Source: Bacillus sp. NTK034 (lineage in GTDB: Bacteria > Bacillota > Bacilli > Bacillales > Cytobacillaceae). Taken from it: a stretch of DNA of 64,000 nucleotides. Numbering within the stretch: the first letter of the stretch is position 1; every line of letters starts with the position of its first letter. Positions 53,691 to 62,387 of the stretch are shown here, piece by piece. Below the pieces are notes generated by a model. It saw nothing but the letters and a program-made list of their open reading frames with translations. It searched no databases and was not told the origin of the DNA. The stretch covers positions 405,494 through 469,493 of the forward strand of contig NZ_JAFKOJ010000003.1 in assembly GCF_017303275.1 (NCBI RefSeq), read 5' to 3'. A program made the position numbers and the translations under genes.

Positions 53691-53711
53691 GGGCTGGCAT
53701 CTGCCAGCCTT
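53691..53711 (-). terminator. Intercistronic hairpin between DUF1657 genes
   Basis: GGCTGGCA / TGCCAGCC stem with a two-base loop and no T run. It probably tunes or stabilises the transcript rather than ending it. Confidence 0.45.
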
Positions 53712-53716
53712 AATGT

Positions 53717-53920
53717 CTACTGATTATATTGAGGTTCCTCTTGCTGAATCTCCTGCAGTCTTGGTTCAAGGCTGTCTATAATCGATTGTGTTTGCTGTGC
53801 AGCATTCTGATACAGCTGTTTAGCATTTTGGTTGTCCGTAGCAAGTGCAAACGTTTCAAGACTGGCCTGTGCGCTCTTCAATCCAACAATCGCTTGCTTT
53901 ACTTGAGTTCCAACTGTCAT
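53717..53920 (-). CDS. DUF1657 protein, copy 1
   Basis: 67 residues: TVGTQVKQAIVGLKSAQASL, a Gln/Asn-rich middle helix (NAKQLYQNAAQQTQSII) and EEPQYNQ at the end. First gene of the DUF1657-DUF1657-2Duf operon. AAGAAGGAATT precedes the ATG. On the minus strand further upstream GCATTC and CATGGTG are spaced 17-18 bp, a weak sigma-G-like promoter, which would fit forespore expression. Confidence 0.82.
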   Translation of the reverse strand: MTVGTQVKQAIVGLKSAQASLETFALATDNQNAKQLYQNAAQQTQSIIDSLEPRLQEIQQEEPQYNQ

Positions 53921-54179
53921 CTTTAATTCCTTCTTTCAAATAAGAATATAAACTACACCATGTATTATTACTTTTTATTGAATGCTTATGTAATAAACTT
54001 CATGCCAATTTCAAAAAGCTTAACATACATGGCGGTCCGGATCTCATCTTGGCTTGACCTCCCTGCGAGCTCCCTTATTAAAAAAGGGAATACATCCTTT
54101 CATTTCCATTATTAAAATTACCATTAGATTAACATCCTATTTACTATAGGTTAGGAAAGGAAGGAGACCTAAAAAAATC

Positions 54180-54737
54180 ATGTTCCGCAATATTTTATTA
54201 TCAATATGGGTATTCCTGGATCCTCTTTATTATCCTTTTACACGGTTACAGCATCTTACAGCAGATCCGGAAAAAGGAGGGGTTTTTCGTGTACGGCTAA
54301 CAAAATATAAAGGGAATGACATTGAATTATCTGACGGTATTATCATAAGAAAAAATGATCTTTTACTTAAAATCCATCTGCATAATGTCAGGCTGTTAAA
54401 TGAATTTAACTATATGAAAAATGAATTATTAAAAGGAAGAGCCATCTATAAACGAGTTAAGGATTCTATGCCTCTTTTGACTGCTTTTATCCTCAACCAT
54501 CCGGAAGAAACGAAAATAAAAGGGGTTATTGGCATCACCCTTATAAACAAGGGATTCAGCACGCTTGGATTTGAATGTATACTTCCAAAAAATAAACTAT
54601 ACTGCTGGTTTAAAAAAACATTTCAATTGCCTATATATTTGTTATCGTGTTCAAAAATTTCTGCTGCAAATATAAAAAAACATCGCACTGTTTACTTGTT
54701 GATGTCTAAAGAAAACCTCATGAAAAAATATAAATAA
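54180..54737 (+). CDS. ykoP: YkoP-like protein
   Basis: 185 residues. A short hydrophobic start (ILLSIWVFLDPLYYP) leads to a basic alpha/beta domain with GGVFRVRLTKYKGNDIELSDG and LLKIHLHN. The pattern and the gene order with a YkoQ-type metallophosphoesterase match the B. subtilis ykoP-ykoQ pair; biochemical role unknown. The ATG is 13 bases from GGAG, longer than usual, with no better start. Confidence 0.72.
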   Translation: MFRNILLSIWVFLDPLYYPFTRLQHLTADPEKGGVFRVRLTKYKGNDIELSDGIIIRKNDLLLKIHLHNVRLLNEFNYMKNELLKGRAIYKRVKDSMPLLTAFILNHPEETKIKGVIGITLINKGFSTLGFECILPKNKLYCWFKKTFQLPIYLLSCSKISAANIKKHRTVYLLMSKENLMKKYK

Positions 54738-54820
54738 ATGATGCAGACTGTTTCCTCTAACTCCCACTAGGACTATCTCCTCAATCCTCTTATACTTTTA
54801 AGGAGGGAGGGGATTTGAAT

Positions 54821-55636
54821 ATGGCATTATTTATTACTTTAATCTTTTCTGCCGTTTTCTGTTTTATTATTTACAAAGCCAATAAAAACACAAAGAACGT
54901 AACTATAAATTCAATTTCTGTTTCCCGTCCTAATATCTCAGTTTCGGGAGATAACATTAAAATTCTTCATATATCTGATATGCACCTCGAAAATTTATCT
55001 GTCAGTCCGGATGAATTATTTGCAATGGTCTCAAAACAGCCAGTCGACCTAATTGCTCTTACTGGCGATTTTCTTGACCGCAAACGAAGTATTCCTAAAC
55101 TCGCGGGCTATCTCCATGCCCTGCACAAGACAAATCCAAAGCATGGCATGTATGCCGTCTTTGGTAATCATGATTATGTTTTAAAAGGACATAACTTTGA
55201 AACATTGAAAAACACACTAGAAGAAAATGGCTGTAAAACACTGCAAAATGAGCATGTAACTATTCATGTTAAGGGGGAAAACCTTAACATCATTGGAATT
55301 GATAATTTCAGCACCAAGCACAGTGATGTTAACAAGGCCTATAATGGAATTCCTGAAGGCTACAATTTGGTATTGACACATGATCCCAATGTTGTTTTAG
55401 AAATGGAAAACGTACCTTTTGATTATTTATTATCGGGGCATTTTCACGGTGGCCAGATTCATTGGCCAAAGCCATACCACCTGATAAAAATGGGGAAGCT
55501 TGTCCGAATGAAAATGGTTAAAGGTCTTCATTATCATGGCGGGAAACCGTTTTATATAAGTGAAGGACTAGGCCAGACCGGGGTCAATATCCGTATTGGC
55601 AGCCGTCCTGAAATCACTTTTCATGAAATATCCTAA
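54821..55636 (+). CDS. ykoQ: Membrane-anchored metallophosphoesterase (YkoQ-like)
   Basis: 271 residues. One N-terminal membrane helix is followed by a calcineurin-like domain with all metal motifs: HISDMHLE, GDFLDRK, GNHDYV, LTHDPN and GHFHGGQ. The family resembles YaeI/UDP-diacylglucosamine-type phosphoesterases acting on membrane or envelope substrates. ATG 54821 is set by AAGGAGGGAGG upstream. Probably in one operon with ykoP (84-bp gap). Confidence 0.85.
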   Translation: MALFITLIFSAVFCFIIYKANKNTKNVTINSISVSRPNISVSGDNIKILHISDMHLENLSVSPDELFAMVSKQPVDLIALTGDFLDRKRSIPKLAGYLHALHKTNPKHGMYAVFGNHDYVLKGHNFETLKNTLEENGCKTLQNEHVTIHVKGENLNIIGIDNFSTKHSDVNKAYNGIPEGYNLVLTHDPNVVLEMENVPFDYLLSGHFHGGQIHWPKPYHLIKMGKLVRMKMVKGLHYHGGKPFYISEGLGQTGVNIRIGSRPEITFHEIS

Positions 55637-55649
55637 TGCAACTTTGAAA

Positions 55650-55672
55650 CCTTGCCATAGCAAGATTTTTTG
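55650..55672 (+). terminator. Terminator of ykoPQ
   Basis: CTTGC / GCAAG stem with a four-base loop and ATTTTTTG. Confidence 0.6.
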
Positions 55673-55828
55673 CGTTTATTAAACAGGACTATTTATGAAT
55701 GGAAACACATTCTTTTTAAACACAAGAAAATTAAAGGATATTCGCAAATATTATTTACAATGCCTTCAAACTTTTTGCCAGCATATTCGAAACCCTAAAA
55801 GTAAAAATTATATATGGAGAAGGGAAAT

Positions 55829-56272
55829 ATGAAGTACGTTTCCTTCTTATTACTTAAAGGGGAGTGCTATGACTTGAATAACTGGATAAGTGCGCTTTTT
55901 AATACTGGCAGAATGCAGCCACTTTTAAATATGTTTGGCAGAAAGAGAAGGAGAAACAGAGGAATGTTATGGGGATCTTTATTAAGCCTTGGCTTAAGTG
56001 CAGCTGCATATGGATTTACTAGAAATCGCGGCAGAAATATGGCTCGCCCGTTTCAAAAGTTAATGAATAACACAGCCCAAATGACAAATTTCCAGAAGCC
56101 AAATATGGCGGGGTTAACTGAGTTTGCAGAGGAATTAACATCGAATAAGAACCCGATAAACAACAAATTCAATAATACAGCCCAAACGACAAATTTCCAG
56201 AAGTCAAATATGGCGGGGTTAACTGAGTTTGCGGAGGAGCTAACATCGAATAAGAACCCGATAAACAAATAA
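55829..56272 (+). CDS. Basic hypothetical protein with a tandem 35-aa repeat
   Basis: About 147 residues. A basic middle (GRKRRRNRG) and a glycine/alanine hydrophobic stretch (SLLSLGLSAAAYGF) recall YrzQ/DUF3918-type proteins. The C-terminus holds two nearly identical 35-residue repeats (NNTAQ...NMAGLTEFAEEL...NKNP). The start is ambiguous: ATG 55829 follows GAGAAGGG, while a TTG at 55874 follows AAAGGGGAG nine bases upstream and would give a protein of 132 residues. Function unknown. Confidence 0.6.
   Translation: MKYVSFLLLKGECYDLNNWISALFNTGRMQPLLNMFGRKRRRNRGMLWGSLLSLGLSAAAYGFTRNRGRNMARPFQKLMNNTAQMTNFQKPNMAGLTEFAEELTSNKNPINNKFNNTAQTTNFQKSNMAGLTEFAEELTSNKNPINK
56066..56272 (+). repeat. 105-bp tandem duplication inside a gene
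   Basis: Copy one 56066-56170, copy two 56171 to about 56272, differing at only a few positions. The sequence after the stop (AATAACAGCCCA, about 56275) looks like the start of a third, diverged copy that now forms the terminator. Confidence 0.85.
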
Positions 56273-56280
56273 CGAATAAC

Positions 56281-56309
56281 AGCCCACGTATTTTGTGGGC
56301 TTTTTTTCA
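56281..56309. terminator. Terminator between convergent genes
   Basis: AGCCCAC / GTGGGCT stem followed by seven T residues. Confidence 0.75.
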
Positions 56310-56321
56310 TTTTAAATCAAA

Positions 56322-56954
56322 TCATCTTTTTGATTGATCCAGCTTGTTATGGAACCATAATTTATAACAAAAGAGCAGGCAGAGAAGAAATAGAAGGTAC
56401 GAAATTACTCCCAGCAAAAAATTATGAAGTGATAAAAACAATTGCTCCCCGCTGTATGCAAGCATAAACATTGGAGGCAGCAGTCCAAAGGCAGTAGCTA
56501 TAAAAAAATGCCTAAATGGAATATCTGCTATTCCACAATAGATATTAAACACCTGAGGAGGGATAATAACAATCATTCGTCCAAACAAAATAGCCATAAA
56601 TGCTTTTTTTTCAAATAGGTCCTGAAATTTATTAATTGCTTTATACTTTCCCAAACAGGCAGTGAAATAACTTCTGAAATAGTATCTTGATAAAAAAAAG
56701 TAAATTAACGAAGTCAAAAGAATGCCAAACCAATTTATCAGCAGACCAACTAAAGCACCAAATTTCATTCCCATTAATCCTGCAAATAAAGTAAATGGCA
56801 AGAATGGAATAGATGCAATCAGAACAGAAAATAAAAACATCGCAGGAAGCCATGATCGGTCACTGGTTCGCAGCCATTCTAATAAATATTCTTTATTGGT
56901 AATTCCAACAATCAATAAAATGACATAGGCTATTGCAATCCACCATCTGCGCAT
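56322..56954 (-). CDS. TVP38/TMEM64 (VTT/DedA-like) membrane protein
   Basis: 210 residues with about five to six hydrophobic segments. The VTT core shows IPFLPFTLFAGLMGMKFG and the FGRMIVIIPPQVFNIYCGIADI re-entrant pattern. VTT/DedA proteins act in membrane lipid (undecaprenyl phosphate or phospholipid) translocation and proton balance. ATG 56954 has AAGGAG eight bases upstream. Single gene. Confidence 0.85.
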   Translation of the reverse strand: MRRWWIAIAYVILLIVGITNKEYLLEWLRTSDRSWLPAMFLFSVLIASIPFLPFTLFAGLMGMKFGALVGLLINWFGILLTSLIYFFLSRYYFRSYFTACLGKYKAINKFQDLFEKKAFMAILFGRMIVIIPPQVFNIYCGIADIPFRHFFIATAFGLLPPMFMLAYSGEQLFLSLHNFLLGVISYLLFLLCLLFCYKLWFHNKLDQSKR

Positions 56955-57117
56955 CAAATTTGCTCCTTAATTATATCCCTAAATCTATCCATTCCCGGCT
57001 GCCTTAATTTCAGTATGCTTATTTTTTGTAAAGAAATGTATTCACCTGGACAAAAACATTTTTTGAAACCAATCATAAAATAACATCAAGTAAAAAAATG
57101 GGGAGGCAGCTTAACAA

Positions 57118-57357
57118 ATGCACTATTATCAAAACATGAATTATGGTTACTTTATTCCAAACAGAAATTTAAAAAACGAGACCTTAATGAACGTAAAACC
57201 ATTTGTGAATTATGGCCTATCAGAAGCAAAATTCACTTCAGTTTCCCATGCTATGACTGAAGTTGCAGCAATTGCGTACTTGCTTGGAAAGGGCTATGAC
57301 CCGCAAACAGCTTATAAAACGGTGGAATCCTGGGAGGTTAATGAATCATTTTATTAA
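57118..57357 (+). CDS. Small hypothetical protein, 79 aa
   Basis: 79 residues: an Asn/Tyr-rich N-terminus (MHYYQNMNYGYFIPNRN) and a C-terminal helical pair (AMTEVAAIAYLLGKGYDPQTAYKTVESWE). The Tyr-rich start is seen in some spore proteins, but this is only suggestive. GGGGAGG gives a fair ribosome binding site. Family not recognised. Confidence 0.6.
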   Translation: MHYYQNMNYGYFIPNRNLKNETLMNVKPFVNYGLSEAKFTSVSHAMTEVAAIAYLLGKGYDPQTAYKTVESWEVNESFY

Positions 57358-57444
57358 AAATATCAGCAAAAATGCAATCCTAAAACCATGCAAATTTGTT
57401 AGATAAACCCTGGGCCAATTTAGCTGGTGATTTATAACAAAACA

Positions 57445-57485
57445 TAAACCTTCGCTCAGGTATATACTGAGAGAAGGTTTTGTAT
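57445..57485 (+). terminator. Terminator
   Basis: AAACCTTC and CTCAG arms pair with CTGAG and GAAGGTTTT around GTATATA. It marks the border to the AT-rich decayed region. Confidence 0.75.
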
Positions 57486-57572
57486 GTTCAATAATTCAAA
57501 AATCCAATATCTATTTTTCAAATCTGCAATCTGAAAAAAGAAGGAAGGAAGTTGTACGGTGAAGAAAATTAC

Positions 57573-57702
57573 CCTACATTACAAGGTGTTTAAAAAATCA
57601 GTAAGAAAAGCTTTTAGGTGAAAATGTAGGCAGATTCACTTCAATTTTTTGTTGAAGAAAAACCACCTACATATAATATTTTTGAAAAGAAAGCCCCTAC
57701 AT
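57573..57702. repeat. Clustered CCTACAT boxes, possible Tn7-like transposon end
   Basis: CCTACAT occurs at 57573-57579, 57666-57672 and 57696-57702, and inverted (ATGTAGG) at 57624-57630. A degenerate fifth (TCTACATTTT) lies near 57870. Repeated boxes that begin TGTAGG when read in reverse resemble TnsB-binding sites in Tn7-like ends. The stretch 57486-57957 has no credible gene. Confidence 0.45.
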
Positions 57703-57957
57703 AAATGAATTAATAAATACTAACTCAAAAATATTGGTTGATGCCAGCCAAAATAGGCTGAAATAGTTGAATTTTTTAAAGCTTGATTGAATGGGTGCGT
57801 TACTTAAATAGGGGCCCTAATAAATCTAAATATGACCTAACAAATTCATCTAAGGACCTGGCTTAAAGTCTACATTTTATCGACACCTTAGTAATATGTA
57901 AATTTATATGGTAGAATTTAACTAATTTATATAGGGGGATGAGATTAACAAGGTTTA

Positions 57958-59173
57958 GTGTTGCGAATTATAAGGTTTTCAAAGATACCTTTGTTTTCAG
58001 ATGTAAAAGTAAATCTAAATAATAATAGCTCTATCATATTCTCACAATTTAATAAAAAACATGCTGCGTTTATTGACTATGATTTAAATGTTCATCAGAA
58101 AAAAAATATCGTATCTCTTATTCATGGCATCTATCTTAGACCGGAAAATCTTTTTAGAAAAAACGTTACAATTTGTGAAATTTGTCAGACCCGTTACTTT
58201 CATAGTATCTTTCATCAATATAAACTTATACAATACTGCCCTTTTCACAAAATTCCTTTGACTATCACTAATTACAATCAGAATTTTTTATTTGATAAAT
58301 CGCTTCATGGTATTTTGTTTCCTCAAGATTTAACAGAAAGAGCATACACAGTCAATATTGAATTTTTTAACGAAACTAAACTCGTATGGGTAGCCCTTTT
58401 ACATTAAAATGTGATATGACAAAAAAATATTAAAAGCCAATTCAAATATTAATTGCAGCCAAAAGTAATTTATATATTTTGACCCTGATACTTTTTTCAA
58501 AAGTGAGAACGCATTTGAAAAATACGCACAAATATTATTAAAATAATCATATATTAATGAAACTGAACCTTCAGTTATTTCGTTTTCTTGCCCTTCTATT
58601 AAGAATAGAGATGAAACATTTAATTATACAGAAAAGGATTTTAATCAACTGTACATTTATACCCAACAAATTTTCCGTTCTGTTGCTAGGCACCTAAAAT
58701 CAACAGTAAAACATAAACCATGTTTAAAATTACTAATTCGGAATCATCCAAATCCACCTATATATCATTATGCAAAAGCATACGCTTATTGGAGAAAATT
58801 TATTGAGAGTAATAATACTCTAGGTAGTGTAGCCAACTTAAGATTAAAAGCTAATGGATCTGCCATATTTTATAAAGTGTATTCCTTTCAAGAGCTTTCA
58901 TTTATAGAAAAGGTTTTTTATAAGGTTATTTCAACTTTCGATGAAAAATATAGGACAAGAAAAATTGTCTTTTGGTTAATAGGTAAACTTGATTCAATAT
59001 ATTTATTAAAGTACTTCAATTGTTTGTTAGATCTATTCAAAAAAATAGAATTAATGAATAGTGGAATAAAGTATTATACAAATCCACTTTATTTTGAGCA
59101 TATCCCAGTATTTATTATTGAGATTAACGCAAATCAAAAAAATTCAATTACATTACATACATGTAATAATTGA
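57958..59173 (+). pseudogene. TniQ/TnsD-like transposition protein, broken
   Basis: The 5' fragment (57958-58407, 149 codons) holds a zinc-finger pattern typical of TniQ/TnsD targeting proteins: CEICQTRYFHSIFHQ then YCPFHKIPL. It stops at 58407. A 3' fragment is open from 58547 to 59173 without a start codon and reads on as one protein (NRDETFNYTEKDF ... HYAKAYAYWRKF). In-frame stops, among them TAA at 58544-58546, separate the two. The DNA is more AT-rich than the neighbours. Probably the remnant of a Tn7-like element; the TniQ assignment rests on the finger pattern. Confidence 0.55.
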
Positions 59174-59309
59174 CAAAAATGCTGTTCTTCAAATAATATA
59201 TTTTTAATCGTGTCACTTAACCATAACTTATGGGACGACTCTCTAGCATCATTGTATACGGGAAAAAATACGACTCACTTAATATGAATCAATAAATTTC
59301 TATATTAAA

Positions 59310-59642
59310 TTATAGAGGATATGAATTGACGTTTAACTGGCCGCGTGCCAGAATATTATCTAAATTCACAATTGTTATATAACCTTTTTCTGAATGAATT
59401 TCTAACCTTAAAAGGGAGTTTGGGCATATTTTTAACATTTTTCTCAGTTCAGCTGGAATAGAGAACTTCCCGTTCCTAAAAATTACTTTATTTAAATGAT
59501 CATCTTCGTGGTGTTTGCTAATCAGTAAGCGTCCGGCCTCCATAAATATATAAACATATTCTCCATCATTTACACCCAATTTTTTCTTAAGAGATAACGG
59601 AACTGAGATTTGACCATTTTTTGATAACTTTTTAATATACAA
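59310..59642 (-). CDS. Double AbrB/MazE-type swapped-hairpin DNA-binding protein
   Basis: 110 residues made of two AbrB-like half-barrels. The first (about 1-44) reads KKLSKNGQISVPLSLKKKLG with VYIFMEAGRLLI. The second (about 50-95) reads VIFRNGKFSIPAELRKML with YITIVNLD. Fusing two units lets one chain form the usual dimeric DNA-binding fold. A transcription-regulator role is likely; targets unknown. The TTG start has AAAGGATG upstream. It lies 21 bp after the frameshifted response regulator, same strand. Confidence 0.7.
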   Translation of the reverse strand: MYIKKLSKNGQISVPLSLKKKLGVNDGEYVYIFMEAGRLLISKHHEDDHLNKVIFRNGKFSIPAELRKMLKICPNSLLRLEIHSEKGYITIVNLDNILARGQLNVNSYPL

Positions 59643-59663
59643 GGAATCTTCATCCTTTCTATT

Positions 59664-60346
59664 CTATAAATTTCCGCCCGTATTCCATTTATATCCTGTT
59701 CCCCAAACTGTAATTAAATGATGATCTACGGGATAATCAGACTGCCTTAACTTATCTCGGATATTTCTTATATGCGAATCAATCGTCCTGTTATCTGTCT
59801 GGTCATTATTCTCCCAGATACTTTTTAGCAGTGCTTCACGGGAAAATACATAGTTGGGGTTTTTTAGCATGGTACCTAAAAGGGCAAATTCCCTCGGGGT
59901 TAAGGGGATCGATTTTCCGTTATAAGTAAGATCAAATCCGCTTTCATCCCACATTAATCCTTGAAAGGAAAGCCCTGTCTTCTTGGGAGTAGTAGTCCTT
60001 CTTATTAAAGCCTCTACTCTCGCAAACAGTTCTTCCTCATTAAAAGGTTTGATAATATAATCGTCCGCTCCTAGCTTAAACCCATTAAGTATATCTTTTT
60101 TTCTTTTTTGACTGTCAAAATTATGATTGGAACATTAGAAATTTTTCGAATCTCTTTGCAGACTGTCCAACCATCTATATTAGATAATGAAATCTCTAGT
60201 AATACTAGCGATACATTTTCAGAAGGTAAGCATGTTAATGCGTGCTTGATAGAGTGTGGATGCAAACATTGATAGTATGGTAAGAAAAGCTTTCCTAAAT
60301 AGTTAATCACTTCTTGATCTTCATCAATAATCATGATCTTATTCAT
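59664..60346 (-). pseudogene. OmpR-family response regulator, frameshifted
   Basis: The 5' part (60346-60071) is a receiver domain (MNKIMIIDEDQEV ... LVLLEISLSNIDGW). It has Glu in place of the usual phospho-accepting Asp (LLEIS). The other frame continues LGADDYIIKPFNEEELFARVEALIRR and a winged-helix DNA-binding domain ending at 59664. The break lies in the T-rich runs at 60094-60111 (poly-A on the coding strand). AATGAGGAG precedes the ATG. No histidine kinase is adjacent. Gene decay, a sequencing error or slippage are all possible. Confidence 0.75.
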
Positions 60347-60361
60347 TTCAGTTACTCCTCA

Positions 60362-61010
60362 TTTGGTAATATCCTTAAAGTTACTTTACAAAAAAAATAT
60401 GAAGAAATTTTGCATTATTATTAACTTCCATAAAAATTCTTAGGTGTTTTATATACTAGGAAATTGAAATCAGTATGCATTCATTCTATGTGGAAATTAT
60501 TTGGTGAATTAAAGTAATAGTTAACAAAGGAGGAAAACAAGATAAGGAGGAAACTTTTGAAGAGAACTAATGGGTATTCAATAAAACATGGCTTGACGGT
60601 ATGTAAATACGAGAGAAAGCAATTTTAAAATTATAGACTCAATAGATAGGTAAAGTCCCAGCTTTGTTCTTTTTCTAATAAATTCTTGCAACTTATCATT
60701 AATAATTAATAGGTTCAACTATTAGACAGGTTAATCGATTATTTTGTATAAAAAGTTTTTTTCAATTTTGAATTTCATCTAGCAGGATTCTCACCTAAGC
60801 AATAATTAACTTACGGATTACCTTGTGTCTTTTCTGCACATTAAGTGCATATTTTTGTTGTAATCTTAATGTGATCGTTTGAAGAAGAGTATAGAAAATG
60901 AAAAACTTGAGAGGCACGTGGCTTCTGTAGAATATTTAGGAGAAATGACTCTGATTGTCCTTGCCAAGTGTCATATTTAGTTTGTTCTCTTCCTGAAATG
61001 ATCCTATAAT
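60362..61010. other. AT-rich intergenic region with gene remnants
   Basis: No credible full gene. A 23-codon frame at 60557-60628 has a strong site (AAGGAGGAAAC, TTG start) but no visible fold. A short frame near 60879-60980 (VEYLGEMTLIVLAK) looks like a gene fragment. The region joins the decayed block 57.4-60.3 kb. Confidence 0.5.
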
Positions 61011-61030
61011 TGGAAGCAGGAGTGAGATCT

Positions 61031-62017
61031 ATGAAAAAGTCATTATTATTAGCAGTACTTGGATTAACATTTAGCCTTGCCGCATGTGGACAGGCTGAAG
61101 AAAAAAATAACAAGGATATCAAACAATCAGAAGCCCAAACTGATGAAAAGGGAAGCGGGGAAGAGGCCGTATCCAATAGCTTTTTTGAAGTCTTTGATGG
61201 GAAAATCGATCACATCCACGGGGTAGGCTATTCTGGAAATCAAGGCAAGCCCTTTTATGCAGCTCATGATGGATTAAAGGTTTACGATGGAGGGAAATGG
61301 TATAAAACTAAGGAAGAAAACAATGACTATATGGGCTTTAATGCTACAAAAGACGGATTTTATACGAGTGGGCACCCTGGACAGGATTCAAACCTTCCAA
61401 ATCCATTAGGAATACAAAAGAGTACCGATGATGGAAAAACACTTCAACAGCTAGCTGTTGAAGGTGAAACAGATTTCCATCTAATGGGAGTAGGGTATGA
61501 AAATCAGGTGATTTTCCTAATGAACCCACAGAAAAATTCCATCATGGAAACAGGAAAGTTTTATCTCAGCGAAGATAACGCAAAGACATGGAAGGAAGTA
61601 TCCGCAAATGGCCTTGATGATACATTGCTCAGTGTCGCTGTACATCCCCAAAAAGCTGATAATTTGGCTGCATCCGGTCAGCAAGGAATATACCTGTCAA
61701 AGGATAAAGGTAAAACCTTTGACCGAATCTCGAAAAGCGGACAAGGCACATCTGTCTTTTTTACAAATGACAGCTTAATCTACGGGACTTACGATGGTAC
61801 ATCTAAACTGACAAAAGTTTCTCTGTCTGATGAAACAGAAGAGGAAATAGCATTGCCTAAAATGAATGATGATGCAGTTATGTATTTTGCTCAAAACCCA
61901 AATAATGAACAGGAAATGACGTTTGTTTCATTTAATGGAGACATATATTATACAACTGATGGCGCTAAAAACTGGGATACCATTGTAGAAGCTGGCAAAA
62001 TTAAATTAATTAATTAA
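61031..62017 (+). CDS. Secreted lipoprotein with BNR/sortilin-like repeats (F510_1955-like)
   Basis: 328 residues. Lipoprotein signal with lipobox LAAC (Cys at about 19). The mature part has repeated beta-propeller strands with Asp-box-like motifs (STDDGKT, SEDNAKTW, SKDKGKTF, TTDGAKNW). IDHIHGVGY opens the propeller. This is the group some annotations call F510_1955-family glycosylhydrolase; activity is unproven. In Bacillus such genes often lie near copper or other metal-resistance genes (from memory), which fits the His-rich neighbour. ATG 61031 has CAGGAGTG upstream. Confidence 0.72.
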   Translation: MKKSLLLAVLGLTFSLAACGQAEEKNNKDIKQSEAQTDEKGSGEEAVSNSFFEVFDGKIDHIHGVGYSGNQGKPFYAAHDGLKVYDGGKWYKTKEENNDYMGFNATKDGFYTSGHPGQDSNLPNPLGIQKSTDDGKTLQQLAVEGETDFHLMGVGYENQVIFLMNPQKNSIMETGKFYLSEDNAKTWKEVSANGLDDTLLSVAVHPQKADNLAASGQQGIYLSKDKGKTFDRISKSGQGTSVFFTNDSLIYGTYDGTSKLTKVSLSDETEEEIALPKMNDDAVMYFAQNPNNEQEMTFVSFNGDIYYTTDGAKNWDTIVEAGKIKLIN

Positions 62018-62047
62018 AAAGATCGAAGGCTTGCTTCGATCTTTTTT
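62017..62047 (+). terminator. Terminator
   Basis: AAGATCGAAG / CTTCGATCTT stem with a five-base loop and T run. The 340 bases that follow (62048-62387) hold no gene or clear structure. Confidence 0.8.
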
Positions 62048-62387
62048 GCTTTTTAAACAGCTATTATTAACCTCAAACTGTCCTTACATTACCGCTTTTT
62101 CGTACTTTACAATATTACTGACGTACATATTGATGTTTTCTAAATCAAATTTGCTATTACCCTCCATTATTATTTTATATTCTTCTACCCTGTTCCGTAT
62201 AACTTCTCGTGCATCAGTAAAGTAGCTTCATAGTTTTACGCTGATTGGTTTTTATATATAGGATGAATTATTTTTAATGTTATCCAAAAATTTTATCGGT
62301 AAATATGCATTTTTTGTGGAGTTTATTAAAAAAATGCAGTGGTAAAACTGTATTGAAGATTAGATAATATAACTATTTTGAGGTGAA

